Shown here in pieces: positions 1-6,874 of a DNA stretch of 24,939 nucleotides (position 1 is the stretch's first letter; every line of letters begins with the position of its first letter). The position numbers were made by a program, and so were the translations under genes. Below the pieces are notes generated by a model. The model was not told where the DNA came from. It worked only from the letters and a program-made list of their open reading frames with translations, and did no database searches. Location of the stretch: positions 1-24,939 of the forward strand of contig JBKHCM010000035.1 of NCBI GenBank assembly GCA_046541805.1. The letters are read 5' to 3'. This stretch comes from JAAAPF01 sp046541805. Lineage in GTDB: Bacteria > Pseudomonadota > Alphaproteobacteria > Geminicoccales > Geminicoccaceae.

Positions 1-32
1 GCGGCGGGTGGGGCCGCAACCCCACCCGCCGC
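1..32. terminator. Perfect 13-bp hairpin
   Basis: Bases 1-13 and 20-32 are exact reverse complements around a 6-nt loop. There is no following T-run on the + strand. It probably ends a gene lying to the left of the window or forms a transcript 3' end, but it could also be a stem in the leader of the operon starting at 183. Confidence 0.5.
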
Positions 33-58
33 TATCCTCCCAGGGCTTCCGCCCATCC

Positions 59-76
59 TGTCGCGCATGGGCGACA
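59..76. promoter_or_regulatory. TGTC-N10-GACA dyad upstream of the dpaL operon
   Basis: TGTC at 59-62 and GACA at 73-76 are separated by 10 bases, and the flanking C/G extends the dyad. This is a literal match to the PpsR/CrtJ consensus TGT-N12-ACA. It is also a simple GC-rich hairpin, and about 0.4 such 8-base matches are expected by chance in a window this size, so regulation of the operon from here is only a possibility. Confidence 0.2.
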
Positions 77-182
77 GCGCGGCACGATACCGGGCCGGGA
101 CCGGCGGAGCAGCCCCGTGCCGAGCCGTTGAGCCCGCGAGTACGCTGGACGGGCGCGGCGGGCTCGCCCATGCTGGCGGGCC

Positions 183-1382
183 ATGACGGTTACGCCACGC
201 GCCGCGCGGTTCGCACCGCCGCGACATGTCGCCAACGCCGGTCGCGTCGCCGGTCCCTGGCCGGCGGCCCTGGCAGCGATTCTGGCGCCCGCAGACCTCG
301 ATGCGGCACGCGCCGAGATCGCGGTGTGGCCCGGCTACGCGCCGACGCCGCTGCATCGCCTCGACGCGCTCGCCGCCCGGCACGGGCTCGGCACGGTCCG
401 GTACAAGGACGAGAGCCGCCGCTTCGCCCTGGCGAGCTTCAAGGCGCTCGGCGGCGCGCTCGCCGTGCAGCGGCTGTTGCAGCGCTTGTGGACCGAGGCC
501 GGTCGGCCGGAGCCCTTCGCCGCCTTCGCCGCGACCGTCACCGTGGCCTGCGCCACCGACGGCAATCACGGCCGCGCGGTCGCCTGGGGGGCGGCGCGCG
601 CCGGCTGCCGCTGCCGCGTCTACCTCCACGCCACCGTGAGCGACGGGCGCAAGCGCGCGATCGAGCGCTTCGGCGCCGAGGTGGTGCGCACGCCCGGCAC
701 CTACGACGACAGCGTCCGCCGCGCCGCCCGGGACGCCGCGGCCGCGGGCTGGCACGTCGTCTCCGACACCTCCTATCCGGGCTACACCGAGATCCCCAAG
801 GACGTCATGCGCGGCTACATGGTGATGGCGGCGGAAGCCTTCGACGCGATGGCGGCGCCGCCCACCCACGTCGCCGTGCAGGGCGGGGTCGGCGGCGTCG
901 CAGCGGCGGTGCTGGCGGTCGCCTGGCAGCGCTTCGGTGCCGACCGGCCGCGCTTTGTGGTCGTCGAGCCCGCGCGGGCGGCGTGCATCCTCGACAGTGT
1001 GGGGGCGGGCGCCCGCACCACCGTCGACGGCGCGCTGGACACGCTCATGGCCGGGCTCGCCTGTGGCGAGGTCTCGCTTCTGGCCTGGGAGATCCTGCGC
1101 GCGGGCGTCGACGACGCGCTCGCGATCGACGACGAGGCGGCGGTGGCGGTGATGCGCCTCTTGGCCGCACCCGAGGGCGACGATCCGCCGATCGTCGCGG
1201 GCGAGAGCGCCACCTGCGGGCTCGCGGGGGTGCTCGCCGCCGCCGAACGGCCCGAGCTGGCCGCGGCCTTGGGGCTCGACCGCGCGAGCCGCGTGCTCGT
1301 CTTCGGCACCGAAGGGGCGACGGACCCCGCGCTCTACGCGGAACTGGTGGGCCGACCGGCGGAGGAGATCCAAGCGCCATGA
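183..1382 (+). CDS. dpaL: Diaminopropionate ammonia-lyase (PLP-dependent)
   Basis: This 399-aa fold-type II PLP enzyme is predicted to split 2,3-diaminopropionate (and usually D-serine) into pyruvate and ammonia in the cytoplasm. It resembles E. coli YgeX along its whole length, which is also about 398 aa. The Schiff-base lysine is K87 in FKALGG. The acidic residue in TDGNHGR is D126, matching E. coli D120. The phosphate-side and C-terminal blocks (QGGVGGVAAAV, AGLACGE, GESATCGLAG, FGTEGATD) are all present. The ATG at 183 gives family length; the Shine-Dalgarno (SD) sequence is weak. The stop overlaps the next start (ATGA, 1379-1382), so translation is probably coupled to the carbamoylase gene. 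E. coli ygeX also sits among carbamoyl-transfer and hydantoinase genes, so the context supports the assignment. The main alternative is another D-amino-acid-type lyase of the same family. Confidence 0.93.
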   Translation: MTVTPRAARFAPPRHVANAGRVAGPWPAALAAILAPADLDAARAEIAVWPGYAPTPLHRLDALAARHGLGTVRYKDESRRFALASFKALGGALAVQRLLQRLWTEAGRPEPFAAFAATVTVACATDGNHGRAVAWGAARAGCRCRVYLHATVSDGRKRAIERFGAEVVRTPGTYDDSVRRAARDAAAAGWHVVSDTSYPGYTEIPKDVMRGYMVMAAEAFDAMAAPPTHVAVQGGVGGVAAAVLAVAWQRFGADRPRFVVVEPARAACILDSVGAGARTTVDGALDTLMAGLACGEVSLLAWEILRAGVDDALAIDDEAAVAVMRLLAAPEGDDPPIVAGESATCGLAGVLAAAERPELAAALGLDRASRVLVFGTEGATDPALYAELVGRPAEEIQAP

Positions 1383-2296
1383 CCCGAGAGATCGTCACCG
1401 CCTGCGCTCAGCTCGGGCCGATCGGCCGCGCGGAGCCGCGCACGGCCGTGGTGGACCGGCTGATCGCGCTGATGGAGCGCGCCGCCGCCCGCGGCGCCGA
1501 GCTCGTGGTGTTCCCGGAGCTGGCGCTCACCACCTTCTTTCCGCGCTGGGATCTCGCCGACGCCGATCTCGACGCCTTCTTCGAGCGCGCGATGCCGAAC
1601 CCGGCGGTCGCGCCACTCTTCGCCGCCGCCCGACGGCTCGGCGTCGGCTTTCATCTCGGCTACGCCGAGCTCGCCAGCGAAGGCGGGGCACGGCGGCGCT
1701 TCAACACCGCGATCCTGGTCGATCGCGAGGGCCGCATCGTCCACAAATACCGCAAGGTGCACCTGCCGGGGCACCGCGAGCCCGAAGCGTGGCGCCCGTT
1801 CCAGCACCTGGAGAAGCGCTATTTCGAGCGTGGCGATCTGGGCTTTCCGGTGACCGAGATGATGGGCGGCAAGCTGGGCGTGCTGATCTGCAACGATCGG
1901 CGCTGGCCCGAGGCCTTCCGCATGCTCGGGCTCGCGGGCGTCGAGCTGGTCGGCGTCGGCTACAACACCCCGCAGCACTACCCCCTGGCACCCCAGCAGG
2001 ACCATCTGCAGGACTTCCACAACCTCCTCGCGCTGCAGGCGGGCGCCTATCAGAACGGCACCTGGGTCGTCGGTGTGGCCAAGTGCGGGGTCGAGGAGGG
2101 CTGTCTCCTGATCGGCGGCAGCGCCATCATCGCACCCACCGGCGAGATCGCGGCGCGCTGCACGACGCTGGGCGACGAGGTCTGCGTGGCCGCCTGCGAC
2201 CTCGACCGCTGCGCCGAGATCAAGACCAACATCTTCGATTTCGCCCAGCATCGCGAGCCCGATACCTACGGCCTGTTGACCGCGCCGAAGCGCTGA
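1379..2296 (+). CDS. N-carbamoyl-D-amino acid hydrolase (nitrilase superfamily)
   Basis: This 305-aa carbon-nitrogen hydrolase is predicted to release ammonia and CO2 from an N-carbamoyl-D-amino acid, as in hydantoin degradation. The Glu-Lys-Cys triad is visible: E47 in VFPELALTTFFPRW, K126 in KYRKVHLPGH and C171 in LICNDRRWPE. The numbering is almost identical to the well-studied Agrobacterium D-carbamoylase, including the FQHLEKRYFE and YNTPQH blocks. The length equals the family's (about 304). The start is the ATG in the ATGA overlap with dpaL; the reading frame stays open far upstream, but that part is the shadow of dpaL. With dpaL, one pathway could be decarbamoylation of an N-carbamoyl amino acid followed by deamination. 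No hydantoinase gene lies in the window, so the true substrate is not known. Confidence 0.92.
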   Translation: MTREIVTACAQLGPIGRAEPRTAVVDRLIALMERAAARGAELVVFPELALTTFFPRWDLADADLDAFFERAMPNPAVAPLFAAARRLGVGFHLGYAELASEGGARRRFNTAILVDREGRIVHKYRKVHLPGHREPEAWRPFQHLEKRYFERGDLGFPVTEMMGGKLGVLICNDRRWPEAFRMLGLAGVELVGVGYNTPQHYPLAPQQDHLQDFHNLLALQAGAYQNGTWVVGVAKCGVEEGCLLIGGSAIIAPTGEIAARCTTLGDEVCVAACDLDRCAEIKTNIFDFAQHREPDTYGLLTAPKR

Positions 2297-2327
2297 CGGC
2301 CCGAGGACCACGACGAGGGAGGCGACC

Positions 2328-2663
2328 ATACCCTGCGAGCTCGAGGTCGATTTGACCCCCACCTCGCCCTGGGCCTTCTTGCGCCGGGACCGCCTGGGTG
2401 CGCCGATCGCCCGCGACAACCGGCCGGCGCACGACCTCCCGCTCGACGACGGCGTGATCTTCGCGGGCACGGGCGGGCGGCCGCTGCCGCAGCGCGCGCC
2501 CGCGCGCCAGCGCTACCGGCTGATGGAGCTCAAGCGCTGGTCGCGGGGGCTGGGCGTGCCGATCCACCTCGAGCCGCGTCAATTGGCGATGACCGACGCC
2601 GCGGCGGCGCCCTCGACCCTCGACGTCCGCGAGGCGGCGGTGATCGCTGCGGGGGTGCGATGA
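2328..2663 (+). pseudogene. N-terminal half of a 2-hydroxychromene-2-carboxylate isomerase-like protein, start codon lost
   Basis: The frame encodes about 111 residues matching the first half of the thioredoxin-fold HCCA isomerase/DsbA-like family. In order these are a TPTSPWAFLRRDRL block (usual form D-SPY-YL), a DGVIFAGTGGRPLPQ block (usual form L-GA-F-ATG) and a YRLMELKRWSRGLGVPI block. Family members are about 200 aa, so the second half is missing; the stop overlaps the next start (ATGA, 2660-2663). A strong SD (GGGAGG, 2315-2320) sits just before an ATA codon at 2328 where the start ATG is expected, suggesting an ATG-to-ATA change. A TTG at 2352 could still start a 103-aa product. I read it as a remnant kept inside the operon; a short functional protein is less likely. 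Confidence 0.6.
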
Positions 2664-3634
2664 AGATCGCCTTTCACGGCGCCGGCACGGCCGTGTTCGC
2701 CGAGGGGTTCGAGGCCGTCGTCGCGGTCCCGGTCGAGGCCCGCGTCCTCGACCTCGCCCTTGCAAACGCGGCCGAGCGGGCTTGGTTCGAGCAGGCCGAC
2801 GTCATCATCGGCGCCACCTTCGGCGCCGCCATGCCCACGCCCACCGCCCGGCTCTATCAGGTCGTCGGCGCCGGCTACGACCGCATCGATCTGGACCGCC
2901 TGCCGGCGAGCTGCGCGGTCTGCAACTGCTACGGTCACGAACCCCCGATCGCGGAATACGTCACCGCCGCCCTGTTGAACCGCCACATCCCCTTCACCGC
3001 CGCCGATGCGGCGCTGCGCCGCGGCGACTGGTCGTGGGGGCTGGGGCGGGCGGCCTCGCTGCGGGGTGAGTGGTCGGGCTCCAGGCTCGGCATCGCGGGC
3101 TACGGCCATATCGGCCGCGAGGTGGCGCGCAAGGCCGCCGCCTTCGACGTCGAGGTCCACGTCGCCAACCGCTCGCCCGTCGACGATCCGGCGCGGGTCG
3201 CGCGCTGGTGGCCCTTGGACGACCTCGCCGCCATGTGCGCCGGGGTCGACGCGCTGGTCGTAACCCTGCCGGCCGGCCCCGGCACGGACGGTCTCGTCGG
3301 CGCCGCCTGCCTCGACGCGCTGCCGGCCCACGCCCTGCTCGTCAACGTCGGCCGCGGCGCCGTCGTCGACGAGGACGCGCTCTACGCCGCGCTCGCCGAG
3401 CGGCGCATCGGCGGCGCCGTGATCGACACCTGGTACGTCTATCCCACGCCCGACGCCCCGCATCCGACACCGGGCCGGCGGCCGTTCCACGCCCTCGACA
3501 ACGTGGTGATGACGCCGCACTTCTCGGCCTGGACGCGGGGGCTGGTGGCGCGGCGCCGGCGCCTGATGGCGGAGAACGTCCGCCGGCTCGCCGCCGGTGA
3601 GCCGCTGTTGAACGTCGTGCGCGCGGCGGTGTGA
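2660..3634 (+). CDS. D-isomer-specific 2-hydroxyacid dehydrogenase
   Basis: This 324-aa NAD(P)-dependent oxidoreductase is predicted to interconvert a D-2-hydroxyacid and a 2-oxoacid in the cytoplasm. The Rossmann glycine motif GYGHIG is at 147-152. The catalytic arginine is R232 in LLVNVGRGAVVDEDAL and the catalytic histidine is H287 in VVMTPHFSAWT. The acid that normally completes the triad, in D-V-x-x-x-E-P, is not present: the local sequence is DTWYVYP, with Y261 at the Glu position. Substrate-side residues are too divergent for me to name a substrate. The start is fixed by the ATGA overlap with the remnant gene before it. Being last in the operon, it could reduce a 2-oxoacid produced by the lyase step, which is inference. 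Confidence 0.85.
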   Translation: MKIAFHGAGTAVFAEGFEAVVAVPVEARVLDLALANAAERAWFEQADVIIGATFGAAMPTPTARLYQVVGAGYDRIDLDRLPASCAVCNCYGHEPPIAEYVTAALLNRHIPFTAADAALRRGDWSWGLGRAASLRGEWSGSRLGIAGYGHIGREVARKAAAFDVEVHVANRSPVDDPARVARWWPLDDLAAMCAGVDALVVTLPAGPGTDGLVGAACLDALPAHALLVNVGRGAVVDEDALYAALAERRIGGAVIDTWYVYPTPDAPHPTPGRRPFHALDNVVMTPHFSAWTRGLVARRRRLMAENVRRLAAGEPLLNVVRAAV

Positions 3635-3637
3635 GGC

Positions 3638-4624
3638 TCAAGCGGCGTCGCGCTCGGAGGTCTCGGCGTTGCGCTTGAGGGTGTAGAGGGTGGCGGCAAC
3701 GATCAGCGCCGCGCCGGCGAAGGTGGCGAGCCCCGGCGTCTCGTGGAAGACGACGAAGCCGATGGCGCTCGCGAAGAGGATGCGGGTGTAGTCCATCGGC
3801 GCGATCGCCGCCGCCTCGCCGGCGCGAAAGCCGGCGACGTTGCACCACTGCCCGAGCGTCGCGAAGAAGCCGACGGCGACGAGCAGCAGCCATTCGAGCG
3901 GCGTCGGCGTCACCCACCACCACAACGCCGCCGGGGCGAGCAACACGATGAGCGCGATCGCCTGATAGGCCATGATCGTGATCGAACGCTCGGTCCGGGT
4001 GAGCACGCGCAGCGAGATCTGCACGAAGGCGACGGCGAAGGCCGACAACAGCGCCAACAGCGCATAGCCGTTCACCCCGGCGGCGGAGGGCTGGACGACG
4101 ATGAGCACGCCGACGAAGCCCACCGCCGTCGCCGCCCAGCGCTGCGGGCCCACGACCTCGTGCAACAGGAGCGTCGCCAGCACGGTCACGAACAGCGCCT
4201 TGGCGAAGCTGATCGCGGTGGCGTTGGCGAGCGGCAGATGGACCAGCGCTTCGAACCCCGCGAGCATGGCCACCAGGGCGCCGAGGACGCGAAAGGCGTG
4301 CAGAGCGGGCCGTCGCGTCCTCAGCGCGTCGGGGAAGTGGCGCCACAGCATCGGCGCGAGAAAGCCGAGCATGACGAGCTGGCGGAAGAACAGGATCTCC
4401 ACCACCGGCAGACGCTCGCCCAAAAGCTTGATGAGCGTCATCATCACGGTGAAGAGCACGACGGCGAGAGCGACCCAGAGGCTGCCCTGCACGTTCGGCG
4501 GCAACGCCGCCCACCGCCCGCGCCAGCGGCCGATCGCGGACAGCTCGGATGACGGCGTCGGGTCGCTCGCCGCGGACAAGGGCACCTCACGTATCGCGGA
4601 AAATCCCAGCATAGGAAGAACCAT
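3638..4624 (-). CDS. EamA/DMT-family exporter
   Basis: This is an inner-membrane carrier of about 328 aa with ten predicted membrane segments in two EamA repeats. The first repeat starts near GSLWVALAVVLFTVMM; the second holds SAFAVAFVQISLRV and later the typical GQWCNVAGFRAGEA and MDYTRILFASAIGF stretches. The family exports amino acids, nucleosides or other small metabolites, and the substrate cannot be read from sequence. The frame is open up to 4741, but the residues above 4624 are low-complexity Arg/Ala/Gly. I prefer the ATG at 4624 or 4612, neither with a good SD. It converges on the dehydrogenase gene with only three bases between the stops. Confidence 0.85.
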   Translation of the reverse strand: MVLPMLGFSAIREVPLSAASDPTPSSELSAIGRWRGRWAALPPNVQGSLWVALAVVLFTVMMTLIKLLGERLPVVEILFFRQLVMLGFLAPMLWRHFPDALRTRRPALHAFRVLGALVAMLAGFEALVHLPLANATAISFAKALFVTVLATLLLHEVVGPQRWAATAVGFVGVLIVVQPSAAGVNGYALLALLSAFAVAFVQISLRVLTRTERSITIMAYQAIALIVLLAPAALWWWVTPTPLEWLLLVAVGFFATLGQWCNVAGFRAGEAAAIAPMDYTRILFASAIGFVVFHETPGLATFAGAALIVAATLYTLKRNAETSERDAA

Positions 4625-5240
4625 CACCGCCGAGACCGGCTCCGAGAGGCTGGCAGCCTTGCAGCGGTGCGCCCACCCGCGGCCGGCAGCGCCGACGGGC
4701 CCGGCGTGCAGAGCAGCAGGTGCCAGCCGCGCGCCCGGCACGCCGCCTCACCGGCTCGTCGAGGGCGAAGGTGGCGGCGAGTACCACCACGGTGGCGAGC
4801 GCGGCGAGGGCCATCCGCCCGTGGCGGTTGGGTTCGAGCCCCTCGATCCCCGCCGGCAGGGCGCAGCCCCGCCCCTCGATCCCCCGGACGGAACGCAGCC
4901 GGCGCGCGGGCGCGCGGGGAACATGACGATGCCGAGGAAGCCGATCGGGGTCAGCGAGAAGCGGATGCCCCCGGTCGCGACGCCGGCGTTGACGCCGAGC
5001 TCGCCGAGCCGGCGGGCGATGGGTTGATCGCGGTGCTCGCCGGCCTGGACGAGGCGGACCACCAGCTGTCGCGCGGCGACGTCGAGGCGCTCGCTCCGGT
5101 CCGCCTCGGCCGCCTCGAACCGCAAAGGATGATCACCGGACGTCTACGCGATGGGGGTGACGCAGGCGCGGGGGGTTTGACCCGCGGGCTCGACCAAAAC
5201 GCTCTTGCCGAAAGCCGCCCGCCCGCCGCAGTCTAAGGAC
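4625..5240. other. Intergenic stretch, no recognisable gene
   Basis: About 0.6 kb between the divergent exporter gene and the cobalamin riboswitch. The - strand frames hold two short pieces that look somewhat protein-like, one around 5125-4920 containing IRFSLTPIGFLGIVMF and one around 4814-4750 containing ALAALATVVVLAATFAL. They lie in different frames, are interrupted, and match nothing I know. They may be remnants of a membrane-protein gene. No repeats or RNA gene were seen. The promoter of the riboswitch transcript must lie near the right end, but I cannot point to a convincing -35/-10 pair. Confidence 0.4.
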
Positions 5241-5415
5241 CGTGACGGTGTCCTTCGGGACCGAAGAGGGAAGCCGGTGCGGTGTTCGCACCCAGGCCGG
5301 CGCTGCCCCCGCAACTGTAGGCGGTGAGCCTTCCGTCCTCGACGCCACTGGTGCGCTCGCACCGGGAAGGCGGGTGGAAGGGATCGAGCCGCGAGCCAGG
5401 AGACCTGCCGTCACC
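5241..5415 (+). promoter_or_regulatory. Cobalamin (B12) riboswitch
   Basis: The conserved core elements occur in order: AGAGGGAAGCCGGTGC (about 5275-5290), the GCTGCCCCCGCAACTGT block that includes the B12 box (about 5302-5318), GCCACTGG and CGGGAAGGCGG (about 5343-5375), and finally GCCAGGAGACCTGCC (about 5395-5409). The closing P1 helix is GTGACGG (5242-5248) with CCGTCAC (5408-5414). In the known class, adenosylcobalamin binding turns off the genes downstream, usually by hiding the SD or ending transcription. Here the first SD (GGAGG, about 5453-5457) is some 40 nt past P1 inside a GC-rich segment able to pair, which suits translational control of the cobW operon. Confidence 0.95.
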
Positions 5416-5462
5416 TTGGACCACCCGAACGAGCCGGGCGGGGTGCACCGGCGGAGGACGAC

Positions 5463-5552
5463 ATGACCGACCCGCTCTCGACGCGACGACCCCCCGACCC
5501 GCGGTGGCACGGCCCGCCCGAGGTGCGGGGAGGTGGTCGCGATGCGCGATGA
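5463..5552 (+). CDS. 29-codon ORF following the riboswitch
   Basis: This ORF has the best SD of the leader (GGAGG, five bases before the ATG at 5463). It encodes 29 residues rich in Arg, Pro and Gly with no known motif, and its stop overlaps the start of the next gene (ATG 5542, stop 5550-5552). It may be a leader peptide whose translation opens the following start site, or the displaced N-terminus of that gene after a frameshift. No homolog is known to me. Confidence 0.35.
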   Translation: MTDPLSTRRPPDPRWHGPPEVRGGGRDAR

Positions 5553-5823
5553 TCTCTACGCCCGCGCCGACCCCGACGGGGTGATCGCGCGCTTCGCCGG
5601 CACCAGCCCGATCGCCCGCTCGCCCGAGGGCACCTACGTCGCCTGGCGCTTCAGCCTGCGCGACGGCCGCCTCACGCCGGCGGACGCGGCAGCGGTCGTG
5701 CTCGCCGCCGGCGCCGGCCGCTGGCGGCGCTGGCCGCACCGGCGCCTGCGCCGACTGTTGGAGCGCACCAGCGGCGGCCGGCGCCATCCCGCCAACGACG
5801 ACCATGTTCTTTCGGAGGCCTGA
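5542..5823 (+). CDS. Hypothetical protein in the B12-controlled operon
   Basis: This 93-aa soluble protein is not recognised by me. The N-terminal half is mixed (DDLYARADPDGVIARFAGTS, then a YVAWRFSLRDG strand-like piece). The C-terminal half is strongly basic, with WRRWPHRRLRRLLER around residues 60-75. Third-position GC is high and matches the neighbours, so it looks coding. The SD GGGGAGG at 5527-5533 stands 8 bases before the ATG at 5542; a GTG at 5533 in the same frame is an alternative. The stop is four bases before cobW, so the two are co-transcribed. Position suggests a role in cobalt or corrin handling, but nothing in the sequence itself shows that. Confidence 0.55.
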   Translation: MRDDLYARADPDGVIARFAGTSPIARSPEGTYVAWRFSLRDGRLTPADAAAVVLAAGAGRWRRWPHRRLRRLLERTSGGRRHPANDDHVLSEA

Positions 5824-5827
5824 GCCC

Positions 5828-6874
5828 ATGCCCGCCCGTATTCCCGCCACCGTGGTCACCGGCTTTCTGGGCGCCGGCAAGACCAGCCTCATCCGCCACC
5901 TCGCCGAGCACGCCGGCGGCCGCCGGCTCGCCTTTCTCATCAACGAGTTCGGCGATCTGGGCGTCGACCGCGAGGTCTTGACCGGCTGCGGCATCGCGGG
6001 CTGCGGCGCGGACGAGGTGGTGGAGCTCGCCAACGGCTGCATCTGCTGCACCGTCGCCGACGACTTCCTGCCGGCGATGCGCACGCTTCTCGCCCGCGAC
6101 CCGCGGCCCGAGCACATCCTGATCGAGACCTCGGGCCTGGCGCTGCCGAAGCCGCTCGTCCAGGCGTTCAACTGGCCGGACGTGCGGGCCGCGCTCACCG
6201 TCGACGGCGTGGTCGCGGTGGTCGACGCCGAGGCCGTGGCCGCCGGCCGCTTCGCGGCCGCCCCCGAGGCGCTGCAGCGGCTGCGCGAGGCGGACGAGGC
6301 CATCGACCACGAGACCCCGCTCGAGGAGCTGTTCGAGGAGCAGGTGGGCTGCGCCGATCTGGTGCTGGTCAACAAGGCCGACCGCGTCGACGCCGCGGCG
6401 CGCGCCGAGGTCGAGGCCGCCATCAAGCGCGACGCGCGGCCCGGCGTGCAGCTGGTCTGGATCGAGCACGGTCGGATCGATCCGCAGGTGGCACTGGGCC
6501 TCGCCGTCGCCGCCGAGGACGATCTGGAGAGCCGCAAGTCGCACCACGACGACGGCGCGCCCCACGACCACGACGACTTCGCGAGCTTCGTCATGGAGCT
6601 GCCGAGCGTGGCCGATCCCGCCGCCTTCGCCGCCCGCCTCGAGGACGTCATCCGCCGCTTCGACCTGTTGCGGGTGAAGGGGTTTCTCGCCGTCGAGGGC
6701 AAGCCGATGCGCCATGTCGTGCAAGCGGTGGGCCCGCGCATCGAGCGCTACTACGACAAGCCCTGGGCGGCCGGGGAGAGCCGCCGCTCGGCGCTGGTCG
6801 TGATCGCCGAGAGCGCGCGCCTGCGCGACGTCGCGCCGATCCGCGCCGCCTTGATGGAGGCCACCCCGGCATGA
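5828..6874 (+). CDS. cobW: CobW, GTP-dependent metallochaperone for cobalamin synthesis
   Basis: This 348-aa G3E-family GTPase is thought to deliver cobalt to the CobNST chelatase in aerobic B12 synthesis. The Walker A motif GFLGAGKTS is at 12-20 and the metal-binding C-x-C-C motif is at 71-74 (NGCICC). The G3E signature lies at INEFGDLGVD, followed by IETSGLALPKPL and the guanine-specificity motif NKAD. A His/Asp-rich loop (SHHDDGAPHDHDD) sits before the C-terminal domain. The start at 5828 has GGAGG eight bases upstream, and the N-terminus matches CobW proteins. The frame's earlier ATG at 5804 lies inside the previous gene and is less likely. Regulation by the upstream riboswitch fits known cobW genes. 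The stop overlaps the next start (ATGA). Confidence 0.95.
   Translation: MPARIPATVVTGFLGAGKTSLIRHLAEHAGGRRLAFLINEFGDLGVDREVLTGCGIAGCGADEVVELANGCICCTVADDFLPAMRTLLARDPRPEHILIETSGLALPKPLVQAFNWPDVRAALTVDGVVAVVDAEAVAAGRFAAAPEALQRLREADEAIDHETPLEELFEEQVGCADLVLVNKADRVDAAARAEVEAAIKRDARPGVQLVWIEHGRIDPQVALGLAVAAEDDLESRKSHHDDGAPHDHDDFASFVMELPSVADPAAFAARLEDVIRRFDLLRVKGFLAVEGKPMRHVVQAVGPRIERYYDKPWAAGESRRSALVVIAESARLRDVAPIRAALMEATPA

Noticed and set aside
8..1378. Long + strand open frame leading into the carbamoylase
   Set aside because: It overlaps dpaL in another frame, is Arg/Ala/Gly-rich without motifs, and the carbamoylase has a natural ATG at 1379.
4748..5125. Possible membrane-protein gene on the - strand with the piece at 4750-4814
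   Set aside because: The pieces lie in different frames and match no family I know; at most a remnant.
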